Positions 23,401 to 37,600 of a stretch of DNA of 64,000 bases are shown here, one piece after another. The first letter of the stretch is position 1. Each line of letters starts with the position of its first letter. Source of the stretch: Oreocharis arfaki (Eukaryota; Chordata; Aves; Passeriformes; Paramythiidae). Made by a program: the position numbers and the translations under genes. The notes under the pieces were generated by a model. That model was not told the DNA's origin. It saw only the letters and a list, made by a program, of their open reading frames with translations, and did not search any database. The DNA lies in assembly GCA_013398015.1 (NCBI GenBank), contig VZRR01013434.1:168336-232335 (forward strand), written 5' to 3'.

Positions 23401-26400
23401 TTGTGTATCTATGGAGCGGCAAGATGCGAAGGTATTCTCTTTATTACACACATTTATTATGTATTACAATCTTTATTTTCTTCTTGTCCCCTGTCCCTTA
23501 TCTCCTGTTGGTAAACTTTGCTAGCAGACTCTCTATACATAGTTCATGCTTTTTTCTGCCAAAACAAATCTTATCAATTCTGGGATCACCTCCGTCTTCC
23601 TCAAACAGAAGTGTTCATGCCTGCTACTCTCATGTGACTTACTTCTTGGAAATCACAGCAGTATTCTGTGTACAGTGTGCAGCCCGTGAGATGTAGCCAA
23701 ACATTAATTTGTGTTGTGCCTACAGTGAATATTTATAAAAAAATCTCTTGTATTAAAAAACATAATGGTATTGTGGCAGTCTTCCACTTTGAGGAAATGA
23801 AGGAGAGAAAAGCTGAATATAATAGGGAGTGATACAGTGGTATCAGTCCATCTTCGGAGAGGCTCCCTGGTTCGAGTGACAGGCAGTAATTGATGTGCTC
23901 TCATTGCTTTGTCACCTCAGCTTATCTTCCTTCTAATTATTGCCACCTGCCTGCTCTGACTGAGCATTTGCTGTGGGTGTTGGGATGGCTCCTGAATGCG
24001 GTACAGGCTTCGTGTCATGAAATACCCTGCGATGGATGAGAAGGTTATGCAGAACTTTAAGTTATCATGAAATATCTGACCTCTGCAGTGTAAGTCAATA
24101 TATGGATGTGCTGCAAACTATTTAGGGCATAATTATTGCAAATGTGGTTTTGATCATAATGTTGTGGTCGCTTTGGCAGAGAATGATGAAATGAAACCTT
24201 AAAGAACTTAGGAACTATTACGATCAGGTCTTTGGGGAAAAGACCTAATTGAGCAAAGATCTAATTGAAAATAATTTAAAGCAGTTTCTGCTGAAAATTA
24301 GAATTACTTCTGTAAAACTGAGTCTAGTATTCTGATTAAATTGCTGCCTGGATTTGATCATTGATGTAATTAGTGTCCAACACGAGCAGTACCAGATAGC
24401 AGGTGAGTGTGAAATTGTAACTTTTTTTGTTTCTTTGTTTTTGCTAGTTGATTTTAGTTGAAAACCAAAACACTGTAACACAGCGTTGGAGTTTACATGT
24501 GATAAACCGAATTTGCTTTTGTTGGTTGAATTACTGGCAAATAACAGTAATTTCTTACAATTTCACAGCATCATCTGCTGTTAATTTACATCCTGATATT
24601 TCATGTCGATGTTAATTTAATGCTAATGAGCATGTTGGTAATGATGGCTGTGGCACAGCATATTCAAGTGCTTTGTTTTAACCACAGTGTTCATTTTCTG
24701 AAAAGAATCATGGTTTTCTGTGCTCACTTCCACTCCTCTATTTGGGTGCTTGTCATTTGCTTTTTTACCCGTTTTATGACTACGAAATATAAGAATATCC
24801 TTAAATATGGGACAATTTTTAGCTTTTCCTGAGAACAAAGAAAAGCAAGCTCTCAGTATTCTGCATTAGCTAAAGTATTTTAGCTCCTGTTTTTCTATTT
24901 CTTCAGGCAGAATTAGCATAGGAACTACTGAAGTCTGGAATCTCTACCACCTAATGCAAAGCTTTTGCTACTGACTGACAAAGTTTTGTGAAGGGGCAAT
25001 ATATTTGCAAGGCATTTTGCACGTTAGTACCTTGGTTTCTGTATGTGCTAAGCTGCTGCGACAGCTTTAACTGGGTTTTTTCGTCAGGCTGGTTTCTTAA
25101 GTAATTTTTTTGTAAGTGCCTGTTCTCTGGCTCCTAGTACATCTGGCTACTGAAGTTGCAAGTATTTAGAACCTTCTGTGGCAATAGGAAAGATTGTTTT
25201 GAATTAAGTATTACAACAGGTGGATTTTTTGGTATACAGGGCTGTTTGTGTGTAAACAACCAACACTGGCTGCACTGATTGTTTTACCATCAGGGAAAGC
25301 ACTTGCACCTGCCTTGCCTTGACTGTCTCAGCTGTTTGTGGCCCCAACTTCCTTAACTCGGTCTGACCCACCACAGTGCTCTTACTCTGTTGCATCTCCA
25401 GCAGCTTTAAAAGACCTTTCAAAAAAATGGTACAGAAATGGTAAATTGAAAGGGACGATAGGTATTATGAAGAAATGAGGTAGTTGGTTTTAAATTTTGT
25501 TGTGCTACTGTGTTTGTAGAGCTTTTGTGGTCAATTTTAGCATCTTAAAATACTCACTTGTGCTATGAGAATTCTCTTCATTGTACATCACAGGTAATGT
25601 TTTCAATTAATTAGTCCCAACTTACTACTCTTAACTGGGGAAATCTTTCATAGACCAATGAAATATTCAAAATTGCTTAAAAGATTGAGACATGCAATTA
25701 CTGCTTATTTAAATGGGAGCTGTGTGGGCTCCCTAATCACTTAAGTAGCTTTGAAAAAACTCATCCTTGATGTTTTTATTTCTCTGCAGTAGCCAGTGTT
25801 TATAGCTTGCTTTAAACAAGGTAAAAAACTCCTTTTCATTGTACTGGGAGCATATCTGAGAGTGTAGAATTGCCATTTTGTGTGAACAGAAGTGTTATGA
25901 AAATTCTCTTTTCTTTAAATCAGCATGAAATATTCATCTAAACTGTCAATAAATATTTAAAGGTGATGTGAAATGTTCATGCATTTTAAAGAGTAAAGTT
26001 AATTAAAACATTGTAAGGACTATGTTATAGTGAATAGAAGAGTTGTACTAATATCTGTGAAATTCAGATGAGGTTTAATTTAATGAAAAAAGCAGGAAAA
26101 CATGGTGACTGCTTATTAACTCCTTGATTTCTGTTACCTGGGGTTGGGGCATTAGTTTAAGATGTGGAAGACCCGGAGTTGCTGATCTCCTGGGACAGAA
26201 TGGAAACTCTTTTTGGTCATTCTCTCAGGACTCTCTTCTTGAATCAAGGCTTCCTATTTTGATGCTTTGTGTCCCTGAGAAGGACATGCAAATACTTGTG
26301 ATCTGTGCATGTGTTGGGTAAGATTATTCTGTATGTTGTGTGCTTTTATTGCTTGCTGGAATCAATCAAGTTTTGGGGATCAGAATGAGGAAGATGCTCA

Positions 26401-28029
26401 GGACTTCAGAATGAAACTCCCACAGGATGTTGTTTTCTGGGTATCAGGAGTTAGTAAACAAAGGGAAATTGTTTCTTTTAAATTAAAATTAATACTGTGT
26501 TTAAGAAAAAAAGGAATTTAAAGGAAGGTGTGTCTGATAAGACAGACATACAGTCGTTCTTGGTTTTTTTTCAATTGGAGAAAGATGAGATTTGGTTATT
26601 TGGGCAGGTTTCTGTGCCAATACAGATTAGAAATTAAATTTCTGAAACACTATGGAAAGCAGCTGTACTTCAAAGTCCCAGTTGTTTTAACAGTGCAGAA
26701 AAAAAAGTATGTAAAGAGAACTGAAGAATAAATATTGGGGCAATGGGGAATGTGTTGTAGAGGAATATCCTCCATTCTTATTTTTTAAAAGCCGTCCTAA
26801 AATTATGTGTTCTCAGTTGTATTTTTGTCTGCAGTGTTCATGTTACAGAGGAGATTCTTTTAGATTTATTTTGCATGGGTACTTGAAAGATTTTGGAAGT
26901 GTGAAATAAATGGTGTATTTTTGGGAGGTGAGGGAGTGGAAATTAAAACACTTGATGCAAGCGAGTTTGGAGGTGTGCATGCCTGGGTCAGGTTGGTGCA
27001 GCTGGTGACTTAGCAGGAACTGCTCCTGGTTTCTGTTTTTCAAGGGAAATAAAACACTGCAACTTTATTCCCTCTTGGGTTTCTTTGGCGCAGGACTGTT
27101 CTTCCTATGGCTTCCTTTGCTCCTTGTTTGCCATCCTTGCTTTCAGTCTCCCCTCACATCACTTTTCTCTGAGATTCCCAGGATCTGGTCCTGGGATTTT
27201 GGCTTCCATTCTGAGGAGTCTTCTGAAGTTCTATAAAACCTGACCTGATTGCAAATATTTACGTTAGACAGGAGGAAAATAAAATGCTTCCTATATGCGA
27301 AGAAGAGGTGTGGTTGCAGTAGTTACTACCTTGCTGATGATAGCCCTGCTGTCATTGCTTCTCCCATCCCATGTCTCAGTTCATGGCTTGCCTGGCAGGT
27401 GTTTAGAGGGGAGCCTACTGCATTTTTGGGTTTTGATGGCAATTTACTAATAACATCGGGAGGAAATTCAGCTTTCAGCTTCAGTTTTTCTCTCCACTAG
27501 GCTGGCCGCTATTGTCTTCTGAAAAACCCCACACTTTCAGAAGCATAAAAGGCCATTAATAATGTAAGATACTTAGAAATTTTTATCAAGTTGAGGAAGA
27601 AAGAGGCTTACAGATTAGTATTGTTTAGTACTGTAGCAGAAGTGAAGCCTATGGTTTGAATACCAATTCAGGCAACTAAGCCAGGAAAATTAATCTCAGT
27701 TGAAATAATTTGTATTAATGTTCTGTATGTTATGTAAAAATCTACAGTGCTAATTTTATTGACCATTTATTAGTTCTATGTCTTAATATGCAGATAAAAC
27801 ATAACATTTTGACTTACAGATCAGCAGTGCAAACCAACAGAGAAACTATGTTTAAATCTTGGTTGTAACGTTATGTTATTGTTGTTGCAAGGGTAAAAGT
27901 AAATTTAAGTAGGAAATTAGACTGGTTTTCAATCTGAAGGCATTGAAATAAATCAGTGTTATGATTATCATACTTTGGTGAGTTCCCTAAATAAATGTTG
28001 TGGTTCATGTGCCCTGCTCATTTTTGTAG
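23401..28029. other. No gene seen; A+T-rich
   Basis: This is among the most A+T-rich parts of the window. Open frames stay under 100 codons. TGAGGTAGTTGG at 25476 recalls a let-7 seed but has no hairpin partner. GGTTCGA at 23869 is not part of a tRNA. No repeat family recognised. Confidence 0.55.
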
Positions 28030-28371
28030 AGTGCTGCTTTATGAAAACAGTACAGCCAGGAGCAGTGGTGCAGGAGGGGCTGCACCTGCTGGCAGGAGAG
28101 TGTTTGCTGAACAGCAGTGAGAAGTTTTACCTGCTTCAGCAGGCAGTGAAGGACAGCAGGAGCTGTTCCAGTGGGGAGGTTACAGTGGCAGGAGGATCTC
28201 ACCCCCAGGCCTGTGCTGCTGATCTTCTGACTCGCCTGCTGCACAGTGGAAATCAGAGACACGTGGCCCTGCACAACCTGAAGCACAGCAGGTGTTTTCC
28301 TCGGATGCAGATAAAGCATACCGTGGATGTAGTGTCCTGTGAGAATACAGGCATCTGTTTTCCACAGTTTT
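28030..28371 (+). other. Coding-exon-like open segment, unidentified
   Basis: A pyrimidine-rich acceptor (ATTTTTGTAG) ends at 28029 and the frame then stays open to a TGA at 28371. A possible donor AG|GTGTTT is at 28291/28292 and a better one, GTGAGA, is near 28338. For the 80 codons from 28053 to 28292, my hand count gives about 65% G or C at third positions against about 44% at second positions, a coding-like periodicity in a roughly 40% GC region. The residues (for example EGLHLLAGECLL, EKFYLLQQAV, ADLLTRLLH) suggest amphipathic helices. I recognise no family. The reverse strand is also open over most of it, so chance or a decayed element remains possible. Confidence 0.2.
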
Positions 28372-31300
28372 GACGTTAGGTTAAAAAATATTGGCTCTTA
28401 AGTGCTTTTCTGTCTCTTCAGGATACAGTAAATGACAAGGCATTCCTGAAGCAGTTCTGATACCTCTTAAAATTCGGTATCTTCGGTTTGAAATCAAGAA
28501 TAAACATGCAAGAGCTGCTGAGCCTGTTGTGTTATAAGTGTGAGCACTGTTTTGGTGGGGCTGGGTTCAGAAGCAGGACAGTCTGCAGGTGCAGTGAGAT
28601 TGCAGAATGCTGCATCAAGGCTTTGTAACAGATTTTTAGATATGTGTTTTCTGCAGGTCACTTTTGAGCAGTTGCTTCAGGTATTGTGTTCTGCCTTGCA
28701 GATGTGTCCATGAAAAATGTGTGCTAGGCAGGGCAGGTATCTACTGAAATGAATTAAGTCTTAAAAAAATCTGTACATTCACCAGCTCCTGTTGCTGCTT
28801 TGTCTCCTGGATTAAGGACCAAATAAGTCTAGATGGATATTGGTGCCTGTAGGTTGTAAATCTTGCCTAGCGTTTTTATAGCTACTGTCCTGCTTGCAGC
28901 CTCATTTGGGAAGTTGAAGGTTGTCTTCCCAAGTAGATCAAAATATCCCACCCCTCTCCTGACTCAGCAGAACTTGAGGGCCTGCTGCAGGTCTCAAAAG
29001 GCCCTGTTGTGTCCCAGCGGCTCTCTAATTAGCGGAAAAAAGCAAATGGGAAATTCCTTTAGCACAGTTGGAGTGAACGTTGAAACACTTCATGCAAGGC
29101 TGAACTCCAATTCATTAATGTACCGCAGGCAGCTTTCAGTATAGGAATGCCAAACCCCAGGCTGTGCCGTGCCATAGAACCGGCTATACCAGCACACGCT
29201 ACACGAAATGCAGGCGCCTCTTCCTCTGACCTTTGGCAGCTGCTTAATCAGACCTTGGGTGGATTTTAACTGTCCCTTTAAAATAATGCAAGGGACTATC
29301 AAGGCAACATTGGCAGTGTCCACTCTCTTGGTAACTCAGAGTATTTTGTTTCCTGCTCTCTCTGGTGCAGATGGAAAACTCTGAATTTTCACGTGAGAAG
29401 ATGAAGTAACCTTTGCAAAAGATATTCTGTCATTGAGGTGCCTTGTTTTGTAAGTTTTGCCTCACAATCTAATTTTAATAAGAGTTATATTTCTAGTCCC
29501 CCTCCCCATCCCAATTTCCAGCAGGTCAGAACCACAATATGACTTCCTAAATCACTGTGGTTGTGGGGCTCCTTGCTCTTGCACCAGCATCCTCTTTGCA
29601 AGGCACAGCTTCGCAATGAGACCGTGTTAGGTTGATCTAAATCAGTGAAGCACCTAAGGTGGAGCTGCTGTTTTTTCACTCACTGTTGGGGGTTGGAAAT
29701 GCTGCAGCCTGCAATGCAATCTGATTTGATTTTCACATATATGGCTTCATTCTTTTTGTTCTGAGCTTAAGTTACATGGGTAAATCCGCTGGAAAGGCCT
29801 GGTCATCCAAAAGGATACAAAGAGCATAAAATACGGTCTAGGTAGCTGTGTAAAATGATGAATGCTTTGTATCTTTTAATGGTTTGTTGTGTGTTGGGGT
29901 TTTTTTAGTATGGTCTCTGACATTGGCTAGGGAGAGGTACATGCTTTGTTACAACTTTTAAGGAATTTGAAGTCCTAAGACTATTTTGGAGGATTGTCCC
30001 TGCCATTTGGGAACAGTCATCTATTGTAAATGAGTTTTTTGCAGATGATGCAAGTTGATTGCTGAATGTGACCAAATATTAGGTGATGCTTATTATTCTG
30101 GAAATGGAATTATGTAGGGATAGAGCACATAAGGTGTCATCCTCTGCATTAGTGACGTTTGGAAGAGGGACATGGAGATTGACTTTATGCTGTCAAAATT
30201 CTGACAGCAGTGCTCTTGGCTGGCAGGAGCATCCAGCTGGGCACTTAAGAAGTTATTTTTTGGCTTAACTGCACTGAAAATATTCTCTTAGGTCCGTTTT
30301 CTTCTCCTCTTGAGATTCCCCCTTGTGCATTCACAAAGATGCACTGCTGCTCCCCGCACAGACTTCCAGAGAGATAAATCCGGCTTTTGTTCTACGGAAT
30401 TCTTTCAGCCTGGCACTGACAATGCTAGTGGCCTCATCTGATTAAATCTACTTCACTGCCATGCAACATGGCAAATGCTTTTGGTTCAAGTTGAACGGTA
30501 AAGCTTTTGCAAACAGGAAAAACAGTTGTCAGCTGTCACTGTTGTGGGACCAAACACACATTGCGCTACAACAAGCGGACAAAAAAGCCTCTGAGCCGCG
30601 CAGCAGATCAAATGGGAGAGCCACTCAGGGTACATCCAGTTCTATTAAGACATGAGTGTGTTTTTGTCAAGACTTGTTTAACAACACAGGGGAAAACATC
30701 TGTTAGCAATTGGTGATATGGAACAAGACTGTCTTTTGCTCTCAAGAAAGCCTAGCGATTGTAAAATTACATGATACTGTATCATTTGCAAGATGGGAGA
30801 TTTTCAACTTTTAATGTATTTTGCTTACAAATATAGCTTTTGACTTAATTTGTTGCAAAAAAATTTATTAATTATCTTTAAAGAAAAGCTGTTTTGAGGA
30901 GATTTGGAATAAGCTGTTTGGCTGCAGGGTGGTGGATGTGCTTCAGAAATTAAGATAGGAGAGCGAACTGAGGTTGAAAATGACACCTGGGTGTTTGGCA
31001 TGGTCCTGGCTATTGAGTTTCTTGTGCTCTCTGAGTTTTTATTCTACCACTCCCCCAGCACCACTGAAAAAAGAAGTACAGAAAGTTTGTGAGAAAGCAG
31101 AATATTTCTGAGGGTACATTTTTTTTCATTTTCTTCCTTGTTTTCTTTGAATAGATGAAAAAGGAAGCATAATATACTGGCACTTCGTTCTTTTTAAATG
31201 ATTGTGTAGGAATAGGTGGATTTTGAACTGGAGCTTGTTTTGGACTCTTCAATCGGGAGTATTATAGGTCAGCCTCAAAACTATGCCCAATTTATGCTTA

Positions 31301-31559
31301 ATCCCAAAACCGATGGGCATTTTATCCTTCATGCAGAAAGTACCATTCTTAGTACAGTGCATGCTGGCATTTTCTTTTGGGGCTGTTCTTCTCTTAGTCA
31401 TTGAATCAGTTTTTGATTAAATAGAAATAAAGTCTGATTTCTGATATAAGTGTCTGTTTTAAAACAGAGTCAAGCAGAAAATACTGTTTTCCATTGCATT
31501 CCCGATTCAGACATTTCATGTCTGGAAGGTGAAGGGGGAGCAGCACCGTCCTTGAATTG
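28372..31559. other. No gene seen
   Basis: Open frames do not exceed 93 codons. A T run and (A/T)-rich patches lie around 30840-30880 and 31110-31140. The 62-codon frame at 31216-31404 has no donor or codon bias. No repeat family recognised. Confidence 0.55.
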
Positions 31560-31990
31560 CGGCTGTCAGTCTGAAGTTTGCTTGAACGTCTAGGCCTGGG
31601 ATTGCAGTGATGACCACCGTGGGCATGTCTTCCTCTCCATTTCCAGGCAGCCCTGCCCACTGCCTCCCTTGTGCAGCCTGGCTGGCTGCGAGCCAGTGCT
31701 GACCCACAGGCGTAATGTGCAAGCTGATGCAGTAAGTGCTGCTGAAAGCATGGGGGAACCTAATGACGCCAGCGGGGCTTGCGGAGCGCGGAGCTCGCTC
31801 CTGCCGCACACGCGTCAGAGCCTGGGAGGCAGGCAGAGTGCTGCACCTTGGAATAATGACAGGCTGGCTGATGGGGAGGGATCGCTGCTGCTTCTGCAAG
31901 GTCGAACCAATAATAGTCATTTGTGCTTCTGCACTATGGCACTCGCTCTTTACACCTCCCCAGACCGTAAGGGAACTCTCCTTCGTTAGG
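31560..31990. other. G+C-richer block with a tight CpG cluster
   Basis: Nine CpGs fall within about 48 bases (31766-31813), unlike the CpG-poor surroundings. Frames are open on both strands (167 codons minus, 106 plus), as low stop density at high G+C allows. No donor resembles a first exon. It could be a small unmethylated regulatory element or a minor promoter. The evidence is compositional only. Confidence 0.35.
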
Positions 31991-34900
31991 CTTTTTCTAC
32001 TGAACAGGAGAACATTCATCTGAAGGTTGAAAGTGGCTTAATCCTCAGACTGTGTTGTGTGGAGCCATCCTCAGGGGTATATTTTTATAATGTGCTAATT
32101 GCTCAGTAACTGCTAAGAGGAATGAAACGCTTAGGCCTGTCAGCTAAAGGCCACTACAAGTTCTCATTGGTCCTTAATATAGTAAGGACATCTTAATGGC
32201 TGGCATTCCTTCTCAGCTTTGTGACTTTCCATTCAGTTTATTTTATGCTACAGCTGTTCAAGAATTGTTGGAGTTGCCAGTTTTGGGGGAGTCATGCAAT
32301 TGAAATAAAATAGTAATTTCTGCTATCACCCCCTTTGCTTTGTGAGGTGCCATACCTCCCTGCTCCCCCAAAATCTCTTGTCACAGGGCAGGCAGGAACT
32401 TGCAAGTCTAGCAAGACTCAGTAATGAAGACAAATTTTTTTTCCCCGAGCCACATTTACAGTCTGCTTCCTTTTAAAAAATTAGATCAGCATCTTAATTT
32501 TAATTAAGTAAAAGACTGTTAGCTAAAGCCTCTTGAACACGTAGCATGAAAAATAGGAAGGAAGCCAAGGAGATATGACTGCTGAGATAATTTTGTCTTG
32601 CAACTTGGGGCTCCAAGCGTGCGTCCTTCAGCTTAGTTTCCAAACCATCTATTGACGTCCGAAGGGGCTTGGCACCTGGTGAATGTCACGGTAAACTGTG
32701 CTGTCACCCTGGGGCTTGGAGTCCCTTGTGATACTGAGAGCATGGTCAGCAGAGGACACCTGTCCTGACTGAGACAGTAAGATGATCTTGGGTCACGGAG
32801 CAAGGAAGCTGTGAAGTGTCTCAGAAAATGTGTCAAAATTCGTAAGTGCTATAAACTACTTTATCAACAATTGGGAATTGAATTAGCAGTCATTCCTGTA
32901 AGGAGTTGTTTCAAATGCTCTCAGTGGAAGCAGCGGTGTGTATTTATGGAGGACAGTTACCTAATTACTGGCCATTAATGAGTATCTGTAGTCTCTAAAC
33001 CCACTCAGTGAAGTGAGCAATGTCAGATTGATTGATTGTTCCCTCGATTCTTTGTCTCTCCTTTCTCCCTTGTTAAATATCACGGGCTAAATTCTGCACT
33101 CTGTATCATAGGCAGAGAAAAACCGTATTGTACTACCTGTTGCTGAATCCTCTCTGTGTGGCATTTGTGTTCTGACCTGACAGCTCGGGTGCTGGAGCTG
33201 GCCTCGTGCCAGCTGCTGATTCCCTCTTGGCCTGAAAGCCAGAACATGGGGTCAGGACTGCAGCAGGGCAGGAAGGGAGATGCAGTTTTTCAGTACTACA
33301 CGTTTTTCCTGCCCCATCTTCCGTGACTGGGTAGCTTTGAGGAGATCTTCCTTTGGCTTCATTTCCATTACTTATTGGCTAGCTCCCTTTCCCTAAAGGA
33401 TTAAATAGGTTACTTTGCTGCTAATGCCTAGATTGACTTCAGAGGTAGCTTGGATCTAGATATTGGTCTTGCACTTTAGTGCTTTTAAGAAGACTGCTGT
33501 AACGACAGTAAACGAAGCCAAATACGAAATGCTGCATTATAGCTCTATGTAGGCAGTGTGTATATGTATAAAAAGGTATATTGGGTTGCTACCCCACCCT
33601 CAAGATTTAACTGGAATTTGCAAGGCCGTGAATTTGCTGTTAACACAGAACAGCTGTAAGAGCACAGTGGATTTAAACTGTTCAAACCTTATTAAAATCC
33701 CTTTAGAGGTCTTTAGGCTTAGGAGGAAGAGAGAATAAATTAAAACTCTGTTTTGACAGAGTTACTAGTCTTACAAATAGCGCTGATGGTTTCAAAGAGT
33801 TTGCAGAACTGGGCTCTGAATTGTTAAAACTCCAGTTACGTATGAGCAACTTTTGAGAGGATTTTTTAAACTGATGGTCTTGAGATGGGCTTTGAACTTA
33901 GCCCGTCATAGTGAAGGGGTTGGTGCTGTCAGTGCTTCAGTGATTGGGCACAGTGTCCCTGCTAGTGACCGAGCTATTGCTGCCATCCAAGAAATGTGCA
34001 CAAAGGCAGCTTTGTTCCCTTCTCCTTGACCCCAGGGAGTCAGTGCACGGCTAGCGTGCCCAGACCATTTGCTGCAGAAGATCAGAAGCTCACAGTGGAG
34101 CTCTTCAAGACGAGGATGGGGGGCAGTTGGTTTGAAAGTGCTTGCACAGAAAAATACATTAATTTTATTTAACATTATAGGCAATATATAATGGTCTCAG
34201 GATACAAATTAATATTTATATTCAATGTTTACTGCTCTGTAGGGTTTAGTATTTTACTTTTTATGTTAGGAGTGGTAACCGGGTGTGGATTTGGACCACT
34301 ACAAACAGTCTAAAAACTGAGCTGTGCTAAGTTAAGTCTCCCTGGCTATGGTTTTGTTTGGAGATATGAAGCAAAGGTTCTGTCAGCTAATGCAGGCCTA
34401 CTCTTATGCATCTGATGCCTATAAGAAAAGTCTCCCGTACAATTCCACCAGGGACCATCCATCCATTCAGTCTCTGAATAAAATGACTCTACGTTCTTGT
34501 AGGCTGTTGTTTTGGCTTTCAGCTTGCTCTGTGTTAATGGCTTTTTGAAGTGACTTTTGAAAACCAAAGGGCAGTGTTGCCTTCTTGCATAGCGCTCTCT
34601 GCAGATGCAAGAACCTAGTGTGGAAATCAAAGAACAGTTATTTGGTGGATATAGGATGAGCCAAAGCGCTTATCAAGGATCGTGGTAGAACTTTACCAGC
34701 CTCTGCTGTCTCTGGGAATGAGCCTTGCAAAGGTAAGGCAACTTCTTAATCTAATTTGGTGGACACAAGGGAAAGAGATTTGTCAGCGTTTTGCAGAGCA
34801 GATGGCTGTGTATTGATTTGGATGGAACTATTTTCATTTCAAGTCCTCTGCAGAAGCAGGAAAAATATGATTTCCGTCTCACAGCGATATTTATGTCTGT

Positions 34901-37600
34901 AATTGGTGGTTAATACAATTCTGGTCAGGGTTTGCAGGATCTTTTCTTATGTTAGGCAGAGAAGAGACAGCTTCATCCATTAGCGCTAATCCTATTTCAC
35001 GGGAAGCTCGATGTTTAAGTGTTAGACAGATTTGCTCCCTGATTGACATTGACTATTGCGTCTTTGTCCCACTCTAAAACTGGAGGAAGGAGTGGCTTGG
35101 GGTTGCATGGATAAGGGCGGTATTATGGCACCTGCTACTGGATATTTCTGGAAGGAATTGGTTGGGATGCCGCATGAAGTCTGAACAGCTTTTACTTCAT
35201 GGTTCCTGAGTCAGGACAGCCTGAGATGCCTTGAGTTGGAATGGTGAAAAATGAAGGCTGCTCTGTGGAAGAAATGGAATGGGATTCATTATATGCCAAT
35301 GAGTCATCTCATTTGAAGTCTGTCTGGTCATTGTTTTCACTGATAAAAGAGAAATGTGCACTTCAGTTGAGTGGGAGGCTGTGATCCCAGCTGGAAGAGG
35401 CAAAGGACAGCAGAAGGATGTGCATTCCTGCTGGATGATCTTAATGAACACCAAGGGGTGCTTGTCTTGATTTTGGCTCTTCTGGTATAAGCATCAGGCA
35501 AATGGATCAGTGTAACACTTGCCAAATGGCAAAGCTCAAAGGTAATTTTCCTCAGAAATAAACTTCAACTGTAGTACTTGAAGTTTAAGATGTACTTGCT
35601 GTGGGAGACCCCCCCAACTTTTTAAATTCTAAAGCAGGCACTGGAAAAAAAGCCAGTCAGGTTCTGATTATAACTCAGAATTCCCTGTGGAATGGGTGTG
35701 TGGGTAATCATTACAAGCTACTGTAGGAAAACTGGCCATGGGATTGCCTGTGATCAACAGAATCAACTTGTTTTCTCTTTAGCCTTGAGAGTTCTGCTTC
35801 CCCTTAAAAGGGAAAGGGAGGAAAATGAACCAAACATAACAACTAGCATGATTCATCGGATAATTCTAGTCAGATGGCAATTATACCTTGAGTTGTCATT
35901 TTAAGGACAAAAATCTGTAGTAGTATGTGTTAAACCCAGCGTAGTACCTCCTGTAGCTAAAGCACAATAGTTTTACATATTCCGAAATGGGCTCATATCT
36001 TGGAGAGGTCCGAGCTGCAGCTGGCAGTTACACTGCGCTTGACAAAGGCTAAACGTGTGCATTTATGGTGACTAGAGGACCCAAATGTGCTGCTTTGAAA
36101 GAGGATGATAATAAGAGTTCTACCAAGTTTAAAAAAAAAAGGGTTCATTCAGAGGCATCACAAAAGTAGGCTGACAGGAGGTGGAAACAGCAGAACTTGT
36201 GCAGGAGATGTCTGAATTTGGCAGGGATTTAAAATTCAGTCTAAAATAAAGTTAGTTGCATGCAGGCAGAATGAATGTTGAGCCTGTACACTCTGTTCAG
36301 TGTGAGCACATGATGGGAATAAGTGATATTTCCATCTGAAATTTGTCAGAAAGCTTGGGCAAGCTTAATGCTGGAAAATAAGGGATTTAAAGAAATTCAG
36401 ATGAGTTCTTTACTGAATATGAGAGGTATTTAGTTGTTAGGGGTTTCACCTGTGTTTCTTGTAGTTTTCAACTTGCGTTAGTTAAGAAAACATCTGAAAA
36501 ACTGGCATATGGCAAAGATGGTGGTGTGGATGAAATGTGGAATGGTGTTCTTCTCTTTTAGGATATATTTTGGTTAGTTTATGACCAAAAGGACTGATTT
36601 AAGGACCAATTTAAATCGGTCATACCATTTATAGGATGTATCGTAAACTTTAAAAATTATCTTGAGTGTAGAAAGGCAATAATGATAAATTCAGTTCAGT
36701 CATAGAGGAGTGCTGGATGATGTGTGGGTGGGAGAAACAGGAGCCGAGATGCACTTGAGATTGGCAAACGCTGACACGTGTGGTTGTAGCCCAGCCCCCT
36801 CTGTGGGTTATGGGGAAGGGCAGTGCCATCCCCTAGATTTGGGTGTGGATGCTTGAGCCCGTGCAGTCCTGCTGGGCACCTGTGGGCTGCTGCCAGGCTG
36901 AGCCAGAAGTTTTTCCATCTGGTTGCTTAGCTCCTAGGCAGGAGCTCGGGGCTGAAAAGGAGGGACAGAACTTTTAGCAAATTTTGAACGCACGCCTGCG
37001 TGTTCAGGTTCGGAAAGATTTTACTGAAAACAGGTGTGGTGTACAGTGGTGTAAACCCCATGTTTCTGTGGAAGAGAACAGTGAGCCTGTTGTGCACATG
37101 GTGCCCTTGCTGTTCCTAACTGGAAGATGCAGTTCTGTTACGGTTTTGGGTATAGCACAGTTGAGAGTGTGCTGTCCTGTGATCCGTCTGACCAAAAGAT
37201 GTTTTGGCAGTAGCTGTTAGGAAGTTGCACAAATGTCTGTCCTGAAGACCACACTGGGGTTCTTTTGACGAATGTTTTGTATTTCCATTACTGTGACTGC
37301 AATTATGACGTTTTCCAGAGTAAATACACAGAATATGAACATCAAGCTATTGAGGACATCAAGTAGCTTATATTTAGAAATCATTTAGTATGGAGGAAAA
37401 AAGCAATAATAAGAAAAAAGATCTTAAATTCAGTTACTGAATGCTTAACTGAGGCAAAGTGGGAACGTATCATCTAAATTAATATAACAAACAAAACCCA
37501 TTAGCCTAGTTGTCTTACCTAAGTTACAACCACTGGAAACTTGCTGGGGAGCAGTGGAGAGCAAGGTATGTATTTATGATACCTCTGAGAACATGGGAAA
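31991..37600. other. No gene seen; intron-like
   Basis: An A run (about ten bases) is near 36131, and imperfect inverted repeats built on GACTGATTTA / TAAATCGGTC lie at about 36591-36620. No open frame exceeds 94 codons. No repeat family recognised. Confidence 0.55.

Noticed and set aside
25476..25487. TGAGGTAGTTGG, resembling a let-7 seed
   Set aside because: The 3' half does not match let-7, and no complementary arm lies within 80 bases on either side.
31516..32019. 167-codon minus-strand open frame, the longest in the window
   Set aside because: It lies in a G+C-rich block where stops are rare, and plus frames are open over the same bases. No domain, splice pairing or start context supports it.
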